From Deltaproteobacteria bacterium Ga0077550 (lineage in GTDB: Bacteria > Myxococcota_A > Polyangia > Nannocystales > Nannocystaceae), in contig LNFB01000299.1 in assembly GCA_001464385.1 (NCBI GenBank), forward strand, positions 1 to 62,645: a stretch of DNA of 62,645 bases. Direction: 5' to 3'. A program made the translations under genes and the position numbers. A model generated the notes under the pieces. The model saw only the letters and a list, made by a program, of their open reading frames with translations, did not search any database and was not told the DNA's origin. Shown piece by piece: positions 45,201-52,687 of the stretch. The stretch's first letter is position 1. Each line of letters begins with the position of its first letter.

Positions 45201-46184
45201 CCCGAGGCCGAGGGCGGCGTCGCCGAGGCCCTGCGCACGGCCAACAGCCCCTACGAGGGCCGCATGTTCGATGTGATGACGCTCCTCGAGGACGGGCACA
45301 CCGAGGCCGCCCTCGAGCTCGCATCGCGGTGGCACGACGAGGCGCCAGGTGACGTCCTCGCGCTCGTCGCCATGGGCGAGGCGCTCGAGGCCCTCGAGCG
45401 GTTCCCCACCGCGGCGCGCGTCTACGGCTCGATCATCGACCTGTTCCCCTCGCGCGCCGACATGCGGCGCTACGCGGGGTACCGACTCGATCGCCTGCCC
45501 ACCGACCGCCGTCGGCTCGCGATCGACACCTACCGCCAGGCGGTCGCGCAGCGGCCCGACCATCCCAACAGCCATCGGTTGTACGCGTGGGCGCTGGTCC
45601 GCCACGGGAAGCTCGAGGCGGCTTTCACGGCGATCCTCACCGGGCTCGATCGCGACTACCCGATCGATCGCTTCCGCGGCGTCGACCGTGTGCTGCGCGA
45701 GGACGCCGCGCTCATCGGTGCCGCCCTCGTCGCGCAGAGTCCGGCCCTCACCGGCGCGGTGACCGGGCGCTTGGCGATGCACGGCAGCCGCGTGGCCCAC
45801 CGACCGTCGACGCGCTTCGTGATGAGCTGGGAGACCGACGCCAACGACGTCGACTTCCACGTCCACGACGCCAAGGGCGGCCACGCGTTCTTCTCCAACC
45901 CGGAGCTCGCCAGCGGCGGCACGCTGTTCGCCGACGTCACCACCGGCTACGGCCCCGAGTGCTTCGCGATCGAGGGCACACCGCGGGCGTTCCCGTATCG
46001 CCTCGAGGCCAACTACTACGCGCGTGGCCCGATGGGCTACGGCATGGGCACGCTGCAGATCGTCGAGCACGACGGGCACGGCGGCCTCACCTTCGCGGAC
46101 CGACCGTTCTTGATCATGAAGGACCAGACGCGGGTCGACCTCGGCGAGCTCGCGGCGCCGCTTCGGGCGGCGTGGGTCGACTGA
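42246..46184 (+). CDS. giant VIT/VWA lipoprotein with duplicated AgmX-type domain, TPR and DUF2135-like ends
   Basis: Protein of 1312 aa from GTG 42246, lipobox VILAAAGC. Order of parts: a VIT domain (about 60-195; VFDNPEDRTLEGHFTIDLP, RKEIILAYSQAL), a VWA domain (about 280-450; MIDAS DTSAS, later LLMTDG), and a variable middle with a Gly-rich hinge. Two copies of a 105-residue domain then follow (about 727-835 and 865-972). Each contains ATVRGALDRD, RRIVRAH[LV]NEV[RK]FCY, GRLAIQFVIDA and KRWRFPKPTG, like the TonB-like/AgmX-PglI C-terminal domain of myxobacterial gliding proteins. TPR-like helices (about 1000-1150) and a DUF2135-like end (WETDANDVDFHVHDA) close the protein. Such proteins suggest a surface assembly or motility scaffold; the role is inference. 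Confidence 0.85.
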   Translation: MRVPTRPSRLALVILAAAGCAGTGQPVQDEAPPPEVVPLAPLAAQLAPRSLGTIAETPTAPMSLTASDGTGLRLVSMQARAVVSEPLAFTELHLVFDNPEDRTLEGHFTIDLPTGSAISRLAMKIGDHWQEGEVIERQAARVAYEDFLHRKQDPALLENQAGNRFSARVFPIPARGRKEIILAYSQALPDSRVPYELALAGLPELERLDVEVRIERPGAPAGAPADAPPERFEVHERHHTPTRNLEVRGAQADAPVGLRHGDRVVARVEVGGAQAPDPIDDLTILFDTSASRALDFDGQLRRLDALVARLREDGDFRLRVLAFDQEVAEAYAGPASGFGPPTLDAMYTRGAFGASDLEGALRQAARAGRASRVLLMTDGIATAGEAEVVALTSAARELAASGVVRLDAIIDGGLQDREVLAALTTAGLSRTGIVVDARLSRDEIAAKLRRTTLADLEVSVPGASFVWPRTLRGLQPGDEALVYAELPPEAVMRVVLEGGDDIASPSEPIALTPAAEPLLARALAGARIDALTLQRSALSADAAESRARLQAEIVALSTRHRVVSDFSALLVLETEADYARFAIDRRALADILTVGERGIEVLDRSKVAPVVQGGARGLETASRAATFRAPPTPGGPAEPPAAPDPDGPFGAAFAAGGDDEDVWGSLAGTEIGESYGVGGLGLVGTGRGGGGTGEGTIGLGTLGMIGHGGGGGGAGYGAGYGGRGVRVPQVRMARATVRGALDRDVVRRIVRAHLNEVRFCYNQGLARDPGLAGRLAIQFVIDASGRVTVAVVEESTLADAGVGTCAAKAVKRWRFPKPTGSSVLVTYPFVFEPGPGGGTGEGTSGLGTLGVVGHGGGGGRRARAPRVRLAAATVRGALDRDLLRRIVRAHVNEVKFCYEQGLARDPELAGRLAIQFVIDAVGSVTAAVVEESSLADARIGTCVANAVKRWRFPKPTGGNVVVTYPFAFEPGSGARGSAEVAPLRDPEAEGGVAEALRTANSPYEGRMFDVMTLLEDGHTEAALELASRWHDEAPGDVLALVAMGEALEALERFPTAARVYGSIIDLFPSRADMRRYAGYRLDRLPTDRRRLAIDTYRQAVAQRPDHPNSHRLYAWALVRHGKLEAAFTAILTGLDRDYPIDRFRGVDRVLREDAALIGAALVAQSPALTGAVTGRLAMHGSRVAHRPSTRFVMSWETDANDVDFHVHDAKGGHAFFSNPELASGGTLFADVTTGYGPECFAIEGTPRAFPYRLEANYYARGPMGYGMGTLQIVEHDGHGGLTFADRPFLIMKDQTRVDLGELAAPLRAAWVD
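44424..45156 (+). repeat. intragenic duplication, about 400 bp per unit
   Basis: The segment encoding the Gly-rich hinge (HGGGGGG and neighbouring TGEGT.GLGTLG) plus the AgmX-like domain occurs twice; the domain parts lie at about 44424-44750 and 44838-45156. Conservation at nucleotide level is strong, indicating recent duplication or gene conversion. Confidence 0.85.
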
Positions 46185-46191
46185 TCGCCCG

Positions 46192-46848
46192 TCAGAACCA
46201 CGACGGCGCGCACACCGACGTGTAGATGCCGTCGCCGTAGCGCGCGTGGCCGTCGGCGGTGAGGATGTCGAAGTTCTCGGCGCCGCTCTGGTCGTGCTTC
46301 ACCGCGATCTCGTCGCCGGCGTTGGGGTCGCGGATCGCACAGAGCTCCTGGGCCGACACGGTCTCGACCACGGTGTTCATGTACGCCTCGACGTCGAGGA
46401 CCAGCGGTTGTCCGTCGGCGTAGTCGAACCACTCGGGGTGGGCGTCGAGCGTGGCGGTGACGGCCGACTTCACGGTCGGGAGGAAGCACGACGGCGCGTC
46501 GAAGCACTCCGCGCCCTTGCCCGTGCCGGGGCCGGGCGTGCAGTCGGGCGCGCCGACCGGCGGACACGTCGCGCCGGGGTTCGGCGCGTCGCCGGTGCTG
46601 GTGTCGGCGCTGCCGGTCGCGGTGGGATCGGTGGTGGTCGTCGAGCCCGGGTCGGCGCCCGTCGTCGGATCCGTCGAGTCTGCGGCGCCCGTCGTCACGG
46701 CGCCCGAGGTCGTCGGATCGTCGGCGCCGGTGGTCGGAGCGGTGGCCGTCGCCGTGCCCACGCCGCCGCTCAGCGAGGTGCTCCCGCGGCCGTCGGCGTC
46801 GCCGCACGCCAGCAGACCGACGAGGGACACCGTGGCCGCGTGTCGCAT
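46192..46848 (-). CDS. lipoprotein of unknown function
   Basis: Protein of 218 aa with lipobox LVGLLAC and a very long Thr/Ser/Asp/Gly linker (about residues 20-95). The folded part begins PGATCPPVGAPDCTPGPGTGKGAECF and contains SCFLPTVKSAVTATLDAHPEWFD, LVLDVEAYMNTVVETVSAQELCAIRDPNAGDEIAVKHD and ENFDILTADGHARYGDGIYTSVCAPSWF. The combination of a helix with HPEWFD and a central EIAVK strand is not one I recognise. TATCCT ends 6 nt before the ATG, a leaderless arrangement. Confidence 0.75.
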   Translation of the reverse strand: MRHAATVSLVGLLACGDADGRGSTSLSGGVGTATATAPTTGADDPTTSGAVTTGAADSTDPTTGADPGSTTTTDPTATGSADTSTGDAPNPGATCPPVGAPDCTPGPGTGKGAECFDAPSCFLPTVKSAVTATLDAHPEWFDYADGQPLVLDVEAYMNTVVETVSAQELCAIRDPNAGDEIAVKHDQSGAENFDILTADGHARYGDGIYTSVCAPSWF

Positions 46849-46854
46849 GGCGTC

Positions 46855-46860
46855 AGGATA
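46855..46860 (-). promoter_or_regulatory. -10-like TATCCT, 6 nt from ATG
   Basis: Minus-strand TATCCT, then 6 nt, then ATG 46848. Confidence 0.5.
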
Positions 46861-46890
46861 CCGCAGTTTGTTGCGCGAGCGCGGGCGCGG

Positions 46891-46896
46891 TAGATC
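46891..46896 (+). promoter_or_regulatory. -10-like TAGATC (imperfect), 6 nt from ATG
   Basis: TAGATC, 6 nt before ATG 46903; lacks the final T of the pattern, so weaker than the others. Confidence 0.3.
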
Positions 46897-46902
46897 CCCG
46901 AC

Positions 46903-47862
46903 ATGCGGCTGTTCGTCACCGGTGCCTCGGGGTTCGTCGGCGGTCACGTCGTTCAGCGGCTCGTCGCGGGGCACGAGGTCTCGGCGATGGCCCGCTCCGA
47001 CCAGGCGGCGGCGGAGGTCCAGGGCTTCGGCGCGCAGGCGGTGCGGTGCGCCCTCGGTGCGGTGACCCGCGAGCACCTCGCGGGTGTCGACGCGATCGTG
47101 CACTGCGCGGCGCGGGCCGAGGACTGGGGCACGCGCGCGCAGTTCTGGTCGGTCAACGTCGACGGCACGCAGCAGCTCCTCGACGCCGCGCGCGAGGCCG
47201 GGGTCCGTCGCTTCGTGCACATCGGCACCGAGGCGGCGCTGTTCGACGGGCACGACCTCGTCGACGTCGACGAGACCCATGCGTACCCGAAGCGTCATCG
47301 ATTCCTCTATGCCGAGAGCAAGGCCGCGGCCGAGCGGCTGGTGCTGGCGGCCGACGCCGATCGCTTCACGACGCTGTCGCTGCGACCGCGGTTGGTCTGG
47401 GGTCCGCGCGATCGCACCGTGCTCCCGACGCTGCTCGACACCATCCGCCGCGGTGGCTTCGCATGGATCGACGGCGGCCGTCATCTCACCTCGACGGTGC
47501 ACATCGACAACGTCGTGGACGGCATCGAGCTCGCGCTCACCCGCGGACGCGGCGGCGAGGCTTACTTCCTCGCCGACGACGAGCGCTCGACGATCCGCGA
47601 GTTCTTGACGCGGCTGGTCGCGACCGCGGGTGTCGCGGTCCCCTCGCGGGAGATCCCCGGCGGCCTGGTGCGCGCGACCGCGGCCGTGGTCGAGGGCCTG
47701 TGGAGGGTGGTGCGCCCGGGACACCGCCCGCCCGTCACGCGGCTCGCGGCGGCGATGATGTCGTGCACCGTCACGGTGGTCACGGACAAGGCGCGGCGCG
47801 AGCTGGGGTGGGCGCCGCGGGTGAGCGTCGACGCCGGACTCGCGGCGCTGACCCGGGCCTGA
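46903..47862 (+). CDS. NAD-dependent epimerase/dehydratase family protein
   Basis: Protein of 319 aa, extended SDR type: MRLFVTGASGFVGGHV binds the nucleotide (G-x-x-G-x-x-G), VHCAAR follows, VNVDGTQQLLDAAREAGVRRFVHIGTEAAL is the central strand, and YAESKAAAE carries catalytic Tyr and Lys. LRPRLVWGPRD and LTSTVHIDNVVDGI are also typical. The 3-beta-hydroxysteroid dehydrogenase-like subgroup is the closest impression, so an oxidoreductase acting on a sterol-like or sugar substrate is possible. Family assignment is certain, substrate is not. Confidence 0.9.
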   Translation: MRLFVTGASGFVGGHVVQRLVAGHEVSAMARSDQAAAEVQGFGAQAVRCALGAVTREHLAGVDAIVHCAARAEDWGTRAQFWSVNVDGTQQLLDAAREAGVRRFVHIGTEAALFDGHDLVDVDETHAYPKRHRFLYAESKAAAERLVLAADADRFTTLSLRPRLVWGPRDRTVLPTLLDTIRRGGFAWIDGGRHLTSTVHIDNVVDGIELALTRGRGGEAYFLADDERSTIREFLTRLVATAGVAVPSREIPGGLVRATAAVVEGLWRVVRPGHRPPVTRLAAAMMSCTVTVVTDKARRELGWAPRVSVDAGLAALTRA

Positions 47863-47864
47863 TG

Positions 47865-47887
47865 CGAGGCACCGCGGCTAGGCCTCG
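47865..47887. terminator. 6-bp hairpin between convergent genes
   Basis: CGAGGC (47865-47870), 11-nt loop, GCCTCG (47882-47887); the loop contains the stop codon of the minus-strand gene. No T-tract. Confidence 0.35.
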
Positions 47888-49245
47888 ACGCACGCGTCGC
47901 AGCCGTCGTCGGGATCGAGGTTCCCGTCGTCGCACTGCTCGGGGTACTCGACGAAGGCGTTGCCGCACCGCGCGTCGCACAGGCCCGGCAGGTCTTCGAT
48001 GATCCGCAGGCCGTCCTCCGTCGACAGGTAGAGGTACGGCGGGTCGATCGCGACCGCCGTGGGGAACGCCTCGATCTGCAGGTAGGTCCCGGCCTGGATC
48101 GGGTCGGCGGGATCGGTGACGTCGTAGACGTTCACGCCGTTGCTGACCGGGAGGTAGAGGAAGTCGCCGCGCAACGCGAGGTCGCCGTGGTAGTCGACCG
48201 GCCCGTAGTCGCCGTCGACGATCTGCGGGAAGTCGGGCTGGCTGTAGTCGACGGCGACGAGTCCGCCCTGCGCCGCGACGAAGATGCTGTCGTCGTTGGC
48301 GACGATCCTCTCGGTCGGGCCGGGGAAGGGGGCGACGAGGCCGGTCAGCATCGGCGCGCCGACCACCGAGATGTCGTGGATCTCGAGGCCGGCGTTGCCC
48401 CACAGGATCGCCCACGTGTCGTGCAACGCGACGTCGTACTCGACGGCGGTGCCGAGCAGCGCGACCTGCATCGCGCTGTTCGGATCGGAGATGTCGTAAA
48501 GCCGCGCGTCGTCGCCGACGCTCTCGGCGGTGAGCATGAGGTCGCCCTGGATCGCGATCGGGCCGTCGATCTCGTTGGGGCCGTCGAGATCCCCGAGCAG
48601 CGGCAGCGCGGGATCGGTGACGTCGATCGACAGGAACTCGGGCCCGCCGCCGGCGATCCACACGTGATCGCCACCCTTGGCGATGCCGCGGGCGTGCCAG
48701 TTCGGGTAGTCGAGGGGATCGACGACGAACGTCGACAGCGGGGCCGGGGCCGCGACGTCGGTGGCGTCGAAGATGCGCAGGATCCCGTCGGCGTTGGTGT
48801 TGGGCCCGGGGACGCCGTACACGTAGCCGCCGTCGGCGACCATGCGCCCGACCTGGAACGGGCTCAGCGCGCCGACGAGCGCGGTGTCACAGGTGATGCT
48901 CTCGTCCATGCACGCCGCCGAGCAGCCGTCACCGACGTTGGTGTTGCCGTCGTCGCACTCCTCGCCGTCGTCGGGCTGGCCGTCGCCACAGCTCGTCGCG
49001 GACGACGTCGTGGACTCGTCGGCGGCGGCGGTGGTGTCCGGTGCGCCCGAGCTGTCCGTCGGGAACGTCGGGCCCGTGAGCTCGGTGAGCGCGGTGTCCT
49101 CGGTCGTCGGGCCCGCGCTGCTCGAGGTGCCCAGGGTGGCGCCGGTGCCCGAGGTCGCGCCGCCGTCGTCGAGGTCGGTGGGGCTGAAGCAGCCGCCCGC
49201 GAGCAACGGGGTCGATAGCGCGAGGATCGGACGGAGGCGAGCCAT
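47878..49245 (-). CDS. LVIVD-propeller lipoprotein with myxobacterial Cys-rich repeats
   Basis: Protein of 455 aa with lipobox LLAGGC and a Thr/Ser linker. Residues about 85-115 hold a DUF4215-type repeat (CGDGQPDDGEECDDGNTNVGDGC). Residues about 120-420 form LVIVD-like propeller blades (ILRIFDATDVAAPAPL, FLSIDVTDPALPLLGDL, ARLYDISDPNSAMQV, LEIHDISVVGAPML, VNVYDVTDPADPIQA), each with a D-[IV]-[TS]-D-P type turn. A second Cys-rich repeat (CGNAFVEYPEQCDDGNLDPDDGC) closes the protein. It lies 13 bp after the 5'-nucleotidase gene, so it may be cotranscribed, though TATCGT ends only 7 nt before its ATG. Confidence 0.88.
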   Translation of the reverse strand: MARLRPILALSTPLLAGGCFSPTDLDDGGATSGTGATLGTSSSAGPTTEDTALTELTGPTFPTDSSGAPDTTAAADESTTSSATSCGDGQPDDGEECDDGNTNVGDGCSAACMDESITCDTALVGALSPFQVGRMVADGGYVYGVPGPNTNADGILRIFDATDVAAPAPLSTFVVDPLDYPNWHARGIAKGGDHVWIAGGGPEFLSIDVTDPALPLLGDLDGPNEIDGPIAIQGDLMLTAESVGDDARLYDISDPNSAMQVALLGTAVEYDVALHDTWAILWGNAGLEIHDISVVGAPMLTGLVAPFPGPTERIVANDDSIFVAAQGGLVAVDYSQPDFPQIVDGDYGPVDYHGDLALRGDFLYLPVSNGVNVYDVTDPADPIQAGTYLQIEAFPTAVAIDPPYLYLSTEDGLRIIEDLPGLCDARCGNAFVEYPEQCDDGNLDPDDGCDACVEA

Positions 49246-49252
49246 GGCCGCC

Positions 49253-49258
49253 ACGATA
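49253..49258 (-). promoter_or_regulatory. -10-like TATCGT, 7 nt from ATG
   Basis: Minus-strand TATCGT in the 13-bp gap after the 5'-nucleotidase gene, then 7 nt, then ATG 49245. Confidence 0.45.
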
Positions 49259-50992
49259 TCAGGGCGCGCAGCGGACCGGTCGCGCGCCGGGGAACGCGAT
49301 GCGCGGCGCGGTCGATCGCAGGAACTCATCCGGCGCGATCGTCCTCGGACCGCGGGCGCCGAGCGCGTCGACGAGGACCTCGCGGATCGGCGCGCCGTCC
49401 TCGACCGTGACCGCGTCGGCGCGGCCTTGCACGCCGGCGAAGAAGCCGTCGCCGCCGGTGGCGAGGAAGTCGGTGGTGAGGATCGCGATCGTGTCGGTGT
49501 CGCGGATTGCCCGGCCCTTGGTGCGCGACAGCGTGACCTCGAGGGCGCCGGCGCGGCAGCGGGCCTCGGCGTGGATCCCCGCGATCGAGAAGAACGAGCC
49601 GTCGTCGGCGAGGACGCCCGCGAGCGCGGCGCGGAGCTCGGCGGCGGTCATGCGCACGGTCGCGAAGCGGTTGTCGAACGGGAACGCCTCGTACAGCGCG
49701 CCGTAGCGCAGCGGGCCGGCGGGCAGCGGGGCCCGCAGGCCGCCGCCGTTCATGATCGCGACGTCGTGTCCCGGCCGGGCCGCGAGCATCAGATCGGTGA
49801 AGAGGTTGCCCAGCGCGCACTCGCGGGTGCGGGCGGCCTCGAACTCCGCGAGGAGCGTGGGGCCGAGCGGTCGATCGCGCAGCACCTTCGCCTCGGCCAG
49901 CGGCGTCGCGATGATCGCCGCGATCGCGTCGTCGGGCACGACGGCGGATCCCTCGTAGGGCCCGGGTGCGCACGCCGCCGCGCCCGCCTCGGGGCCGGCG
50001 TCCTTCGCGGTGCAGAGCCGCTGCGGCGGGTGGATCGTGCGCGAGTGGATCTCGCCCGTGGTCGGATCGACGACGACGTCGACCCGACCGAACGCGACGC
50101 CCAGCGCGTACGACTCGATGATCGCGATGCCGTGGACCTGGTGCGCCATCGCCTGGTGGGTGTGGCCGCCGACGATCACGTCGACGAGGCCCGGCGGCAG
50201 CGCGCGCGCGACGTCCATGATCTCCTCGTCCTCGGCGCAGCTCGTCGTCACCGCGGGATCGTCGAACGCGGTGCACTTGCCCCCCGCGTGGGCGGTGAGC
50301 ACGACGAGGTCCGCGCCCCGTTCGCGCAGGCGGCGGGCCTGGATCGCGACCGCGTCGGCGAGCGGCGTGAACGCGAGATCGGCGACGTTCGCCGCGATCG
50401 TCGTGCGCGGCGTCTGCTCGGTCGAGCCGCCGATGATGCCGATGGTGACGCCGGCCCGCTCGATCATCACCGCGGGCGCGCCGAGGTCCGCCGCCGCGCC
50501 GGTGGCCAGCGTGAGGTTGGCCGACAGGAACGGGAACCCGGCCTCGGCGATGCGCGCGTGCAGGGCCCCGCGCGGATCGTCGCCGGGGCGCTTGGCCGTG
50601 GCGTCGGGCCCGACCGGGCCGTAGTCGAACTCGTGGTTGCCGATGGCGACCGCGTCGTAGCCCAGCGCCGCGTATGCCCGCACCACCGGGGCGCCCTCGG
50701 CGAGGTTCGACTCGATCGTGCCCTGGAACATGTCGCCGCCGTCGAGCAGCACCACCGCGCCGGAGTCCGCCCGCGCGCGGCGGAGGTTCGCGAGGTAGCC
50801 GCCGAGGATCGGCAGCGCGCCGAGGTGGCCGTGCAGATCGTTGGTGCCGACGATCGAGATCGTGACCGGCCGGGCGCGCGCGGGTGGGGCGGGGTCGGTC
50901 GACGTCGCGTCGGGTGGCGTCGCGATCGGGGCCGCGCGATCGCAGGTGCACACGAGCAGGACGAGCAGGGACCACGACAGGCGGGGGCGCAT
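49259..50992 (-). CDS. 5'-nucleotidase/2',3'-cyclic phosphodiesterase-family lipoprotein
   Basis: Protein of 577 aa with lipobox LLVLLVCTC. Residues about 42-330 are the calcineurin-like metallophosphatase domain: SIVGTNDLHGHL, VVLLDGGDMFQGT, AIGNHEFDYG, VVLTAHAGG and VIVGGHTHQAM supply the metal and phosphate ligands (Asp, His, Asn, His). The C-terminal domain (about 350-577) contains LGNLFTDLMLAARPGHDVAIMNGGGLRAPLPAGPLRYGALYEAFPFDNRFATVRMT and DFLATGGDGF, as in UshA-type enzymes. It should hydrolyse nucleotides outside the cytoplasm for phosphate or nucleoside scavenging. TACATT ends 10 nt before the ATG. Confidence 0.93.
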   Translation of the reverse strand: MRPRLSWSLLVLLVCTCDRAAPIATPPDATSTDPAPPARARPVTISIVGTNDLHGHLGALPILGGYLANLRRARADSGAVVLLDGGDMFQGTIESNLAEGAPVVRAYAALGYDAVAIGNHEFDYGPVGPDATAKRPGDDPRGALHARIAEAGFPFLSANLTLATGAAADLGAPAVMIERAGVTIGIIGGSTEQTPRTTIAANVADLAFTPLADAVAIQARRLRERGADLVVLTAHAGGKCTAFDDPAVTTSCAEDEEIMDVARALPPGLVDVIVGGHTHQAMAHQVHGIAIIESYALGVAFGRVDVVVDPTTGEIHSRTIHPPQRLCTAKDAGPEAGAAACAPGPYEGSAVVPDDAIAAIIATPLAEAKVLRDRPLGPTLLAEFEAARTRECALGNLFTDLMLAARPGHDVAIMNGGGLRAPLPAGPLRYGALYEAFPFDNRFATVRMTAAELRAALAGVLADDGSFFSIAGIHAEARCRAGALEVTLSRTKGRAIRDTDTIAILTTDFLATGGDGFFAGVQGRADAVTVEDGAPIREVLVDALGARGPRTIAPDEFLRSTAPRIAFPGARPVRCAP

Positions 50993-51002
50993 CGGCGCGG
51001 CG

Positions 51003-51008
51003 AATGTA
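51003..51008 (-). promoter_or_regulatory. -10-like TACATT, 10 nt from ATG
   Basis: Minus-strand TACATT, then 10 nt, then ATG 50992 of the 5'-nucleotidase gene. Confidence 0.45.
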
Positions 51009-51057
51009 ACAGGAGGCGCGCGTGGGCGACCGGGGACGAGGGCGGACGCGCCTCGCC

Positions 51058-51085
51058 TTGAAAATGCCGCAATACCCCCTAAACC
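51058..51085 (+). promoter_or_regulatory. sigma70-like promoter for DUF4397 gene
   Basis: TTGAAA (51058-51063), 16-bp spacer, TAAACC (51080-51085) in the most AT-rich patch of the intergenic region; it leaves a leader with GGGAG 6 nt before ATG 51107. One of the few places in the window where a -35 is recognisable. Confidence 0.4.
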
Positions 51086-51106
51086 CTCGGGCACGTTCGG
51101 GAGATC

Positions 51107-52660
51107 ATGGGCAGCAGCACGGCGGGTCAGGTGTGCATCACGGCGCTCGGCGGGGTTCTCCTGCTCGGTACCGCCTGCTTCTCGGAGCCCACCGACAGCG
51201 TGTCGAGCGGCGAGCCGACGTCCGATCCCATCGGGACGGCGGGCTCCGAGTCCTCCGACGACACGGCGACGGCCGACGTGTCGTCGGGCGCCGCCGACTC
51301 CACCGGCGCGACGGCGTCGGCCCAGGTCCGAGCCGTGCACGCCGCGGCGGATGTCGGGCCCGTGGACATCTACATCGCCGGCGACGCGACGCCGCTGTTC
51401 GAGGCGCTCGCCTACGCCGACGCGACCGAGTGGATCGACGTGCCGGTGGGCTCGTGGACGGTCGAGTTCCGCCCAGCGGGGGCCCCGGCCCAGAGCCCGC
51501 CCGTGCACACCGCATCGCTGTCCCTCGACGACGGCGAGCGCGTCACGGCGATCGCCTCCGCAGTCATCGGCCCCGCGTCACCGGTGCGGATGCTCGCGGT
51601 GCGCGAGGAGTGGGGCGCACCCCTGGCCGGACGCGCGCGCGCCCGGCTGGTCCACGCCGGCCCCGACGCGCCGACGTTCGGCGTCGATGGGGTCGAGCTC
51701 GACGGGCCCCTCGAGCGCTTCGAGGTCAGCGACGCCGAGGGGTTCGGGCTCGACACCGCGGGCGGCCAGCGCGTGGTGCTGCTCGAGGACGTGCCGGTCG
51801 ATGCGCCCACCGTCACGAGCTTCACGACGCCGCCGGTGGGCGAGGGCGACGAGGTGCTCCTCATCGCGGCCGGCGAGCTGAACGCCCTGGCGCGGGAGCC
51901 CGACGGATTCTCGATCATCGCGGTCGGCCGCGACGGTGCGCTCGGCGTGGTGCGCCAGGACCCGCAGCTGTTCGTGCTGCACGGCTCGCGCGACGCGGGC
52001 GGGCTCGAGCTGTGCACGGGCGACACGGAGCTCGCGGCCAACTTCACCTACGGCGAGATCCAATCCACGCGGGTCTCCCCGGGGACCTACGATGTCAGCC
52101 TCCACAATTACCCCAGCGGCTGCGGAGGCGAGGTATTCAACACCAACTCGACCGGCGCGCTCGAGGCGGGCGAGCGCTACCTGCTGCTCGTGACCGGCGA
52201 GATCGCCCCCGAGGATGCCGGCGAGGCGAGCATCCAAGTCACGACATTCGACGACGCGTTCACCCTCGGGGATGACAGCGGCGCGCGGGTGCGATTCGTC
52301 CACGGCGCCTCGTATTCGCAGATCTACGTCGGCGCGGTGATCGACGACACGATCGTCGCCGAGAACGTGCTCACCGAGCCGATCGGCTGGAGCGTCGAGA
52401 GCGGCGAGGTCGCGGTCCCGGCCGGGGCCTATGTGCTGGGGATCGCCGACGCGGTCGGCAAGCCCGAGCCCCCGTACGCGCCCATCGTCACGGTGCCGTA
52501 CGAGGCCGTCGGCGCTGCCCGGCAGTGGGCGATCGTCGCGGGGGATCCGTCGCCCGAGGCGAACGACGGAGGATTCGATGGGGGGTTCCTGCAGGTGCTC
52601 GCCGTCGACACCACGACGCCGCAGTGGGGCGTCGCGATCGTGGACGTCGTGCTGCCGTAG
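51107..52660 (+). CDS. DUF4397 lipoprotein
   Basis: Protein of 517 aa with lipobox LLLGTAC and a Ser/Thr/Asp linker. Three consecutive DUF4397-like units are visible: VRAVHAAADVGPVDIYIAG (about 75), ARARLVHAGPDAPTFGVDG (about 183) and ARVRFVHGASYSQIYVGAV (about 393), each with the R-x-[VL]-H-A-A/G start and a following strand. They are separated by a fourth diverged stretch around 285-370. DUF4397 modules are extracellular beta-domains of unknown ligand. The gene is divergent from the 5'-nucleotidase. Confidence 0.88.
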   Translation: MGSSTAGQVCITALGGVLLLGTACFSEPTDSVSSGEPTSDPIGTAGSESSDDTATADVSSGAADSTGATASAQVRAVHAAADVGPVDIYIAGDATPLFEALAYADATEWIDVPVGSWTVEFRPAGAPAQSPPVHTASLSLDDGERVTAIASAVIGPASPVRMLAVREEWGAPLAGRARARLVHAGPDAPTFGVDGVELDGPLERFEVSDAEGFGLDTAGGQRVVLLEDVPVDAPTVTSFTTPPVGEGDEVLLIAAGELNALAREPDGFSIIAVGRDGALGVVRQDPQLFVLHGSRDAGGLELCTGDTELAANFTYGEIQSTRVSPGTYDVSLHNYPSGCGGEVFNTNSTGALEAGERYLLLVTGEIAPEDAGEASIQVTTFDDAFTLGDDSGARVRFVHGASYSQIYVGAVIDDTIVAENVLTEPIGWSVESGEVAVPAGAYVLGIADAVGKPEPPYAPIVTVPYEAVGAARQWAIVAGDPSPEANDGGFDGGFLQVLAVDTTTPQWGVAIVDVVLP

Positions 52661-52662
52661 GG

Positions 52663-52685
52663 CTCGCGATTCGTTTCGCCGCGAG
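52663..52685. terminator. 6-bp hairpin between convergent genes
   Basis: CTCGCG (52663-52668), loop ATTCGTTTCGC, CGCGAG (52680-52685), between the DUF4397 gene and the opposing lipoprotein gene. Confidence 0.4.
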
Positions 52686-52687
52686 GA

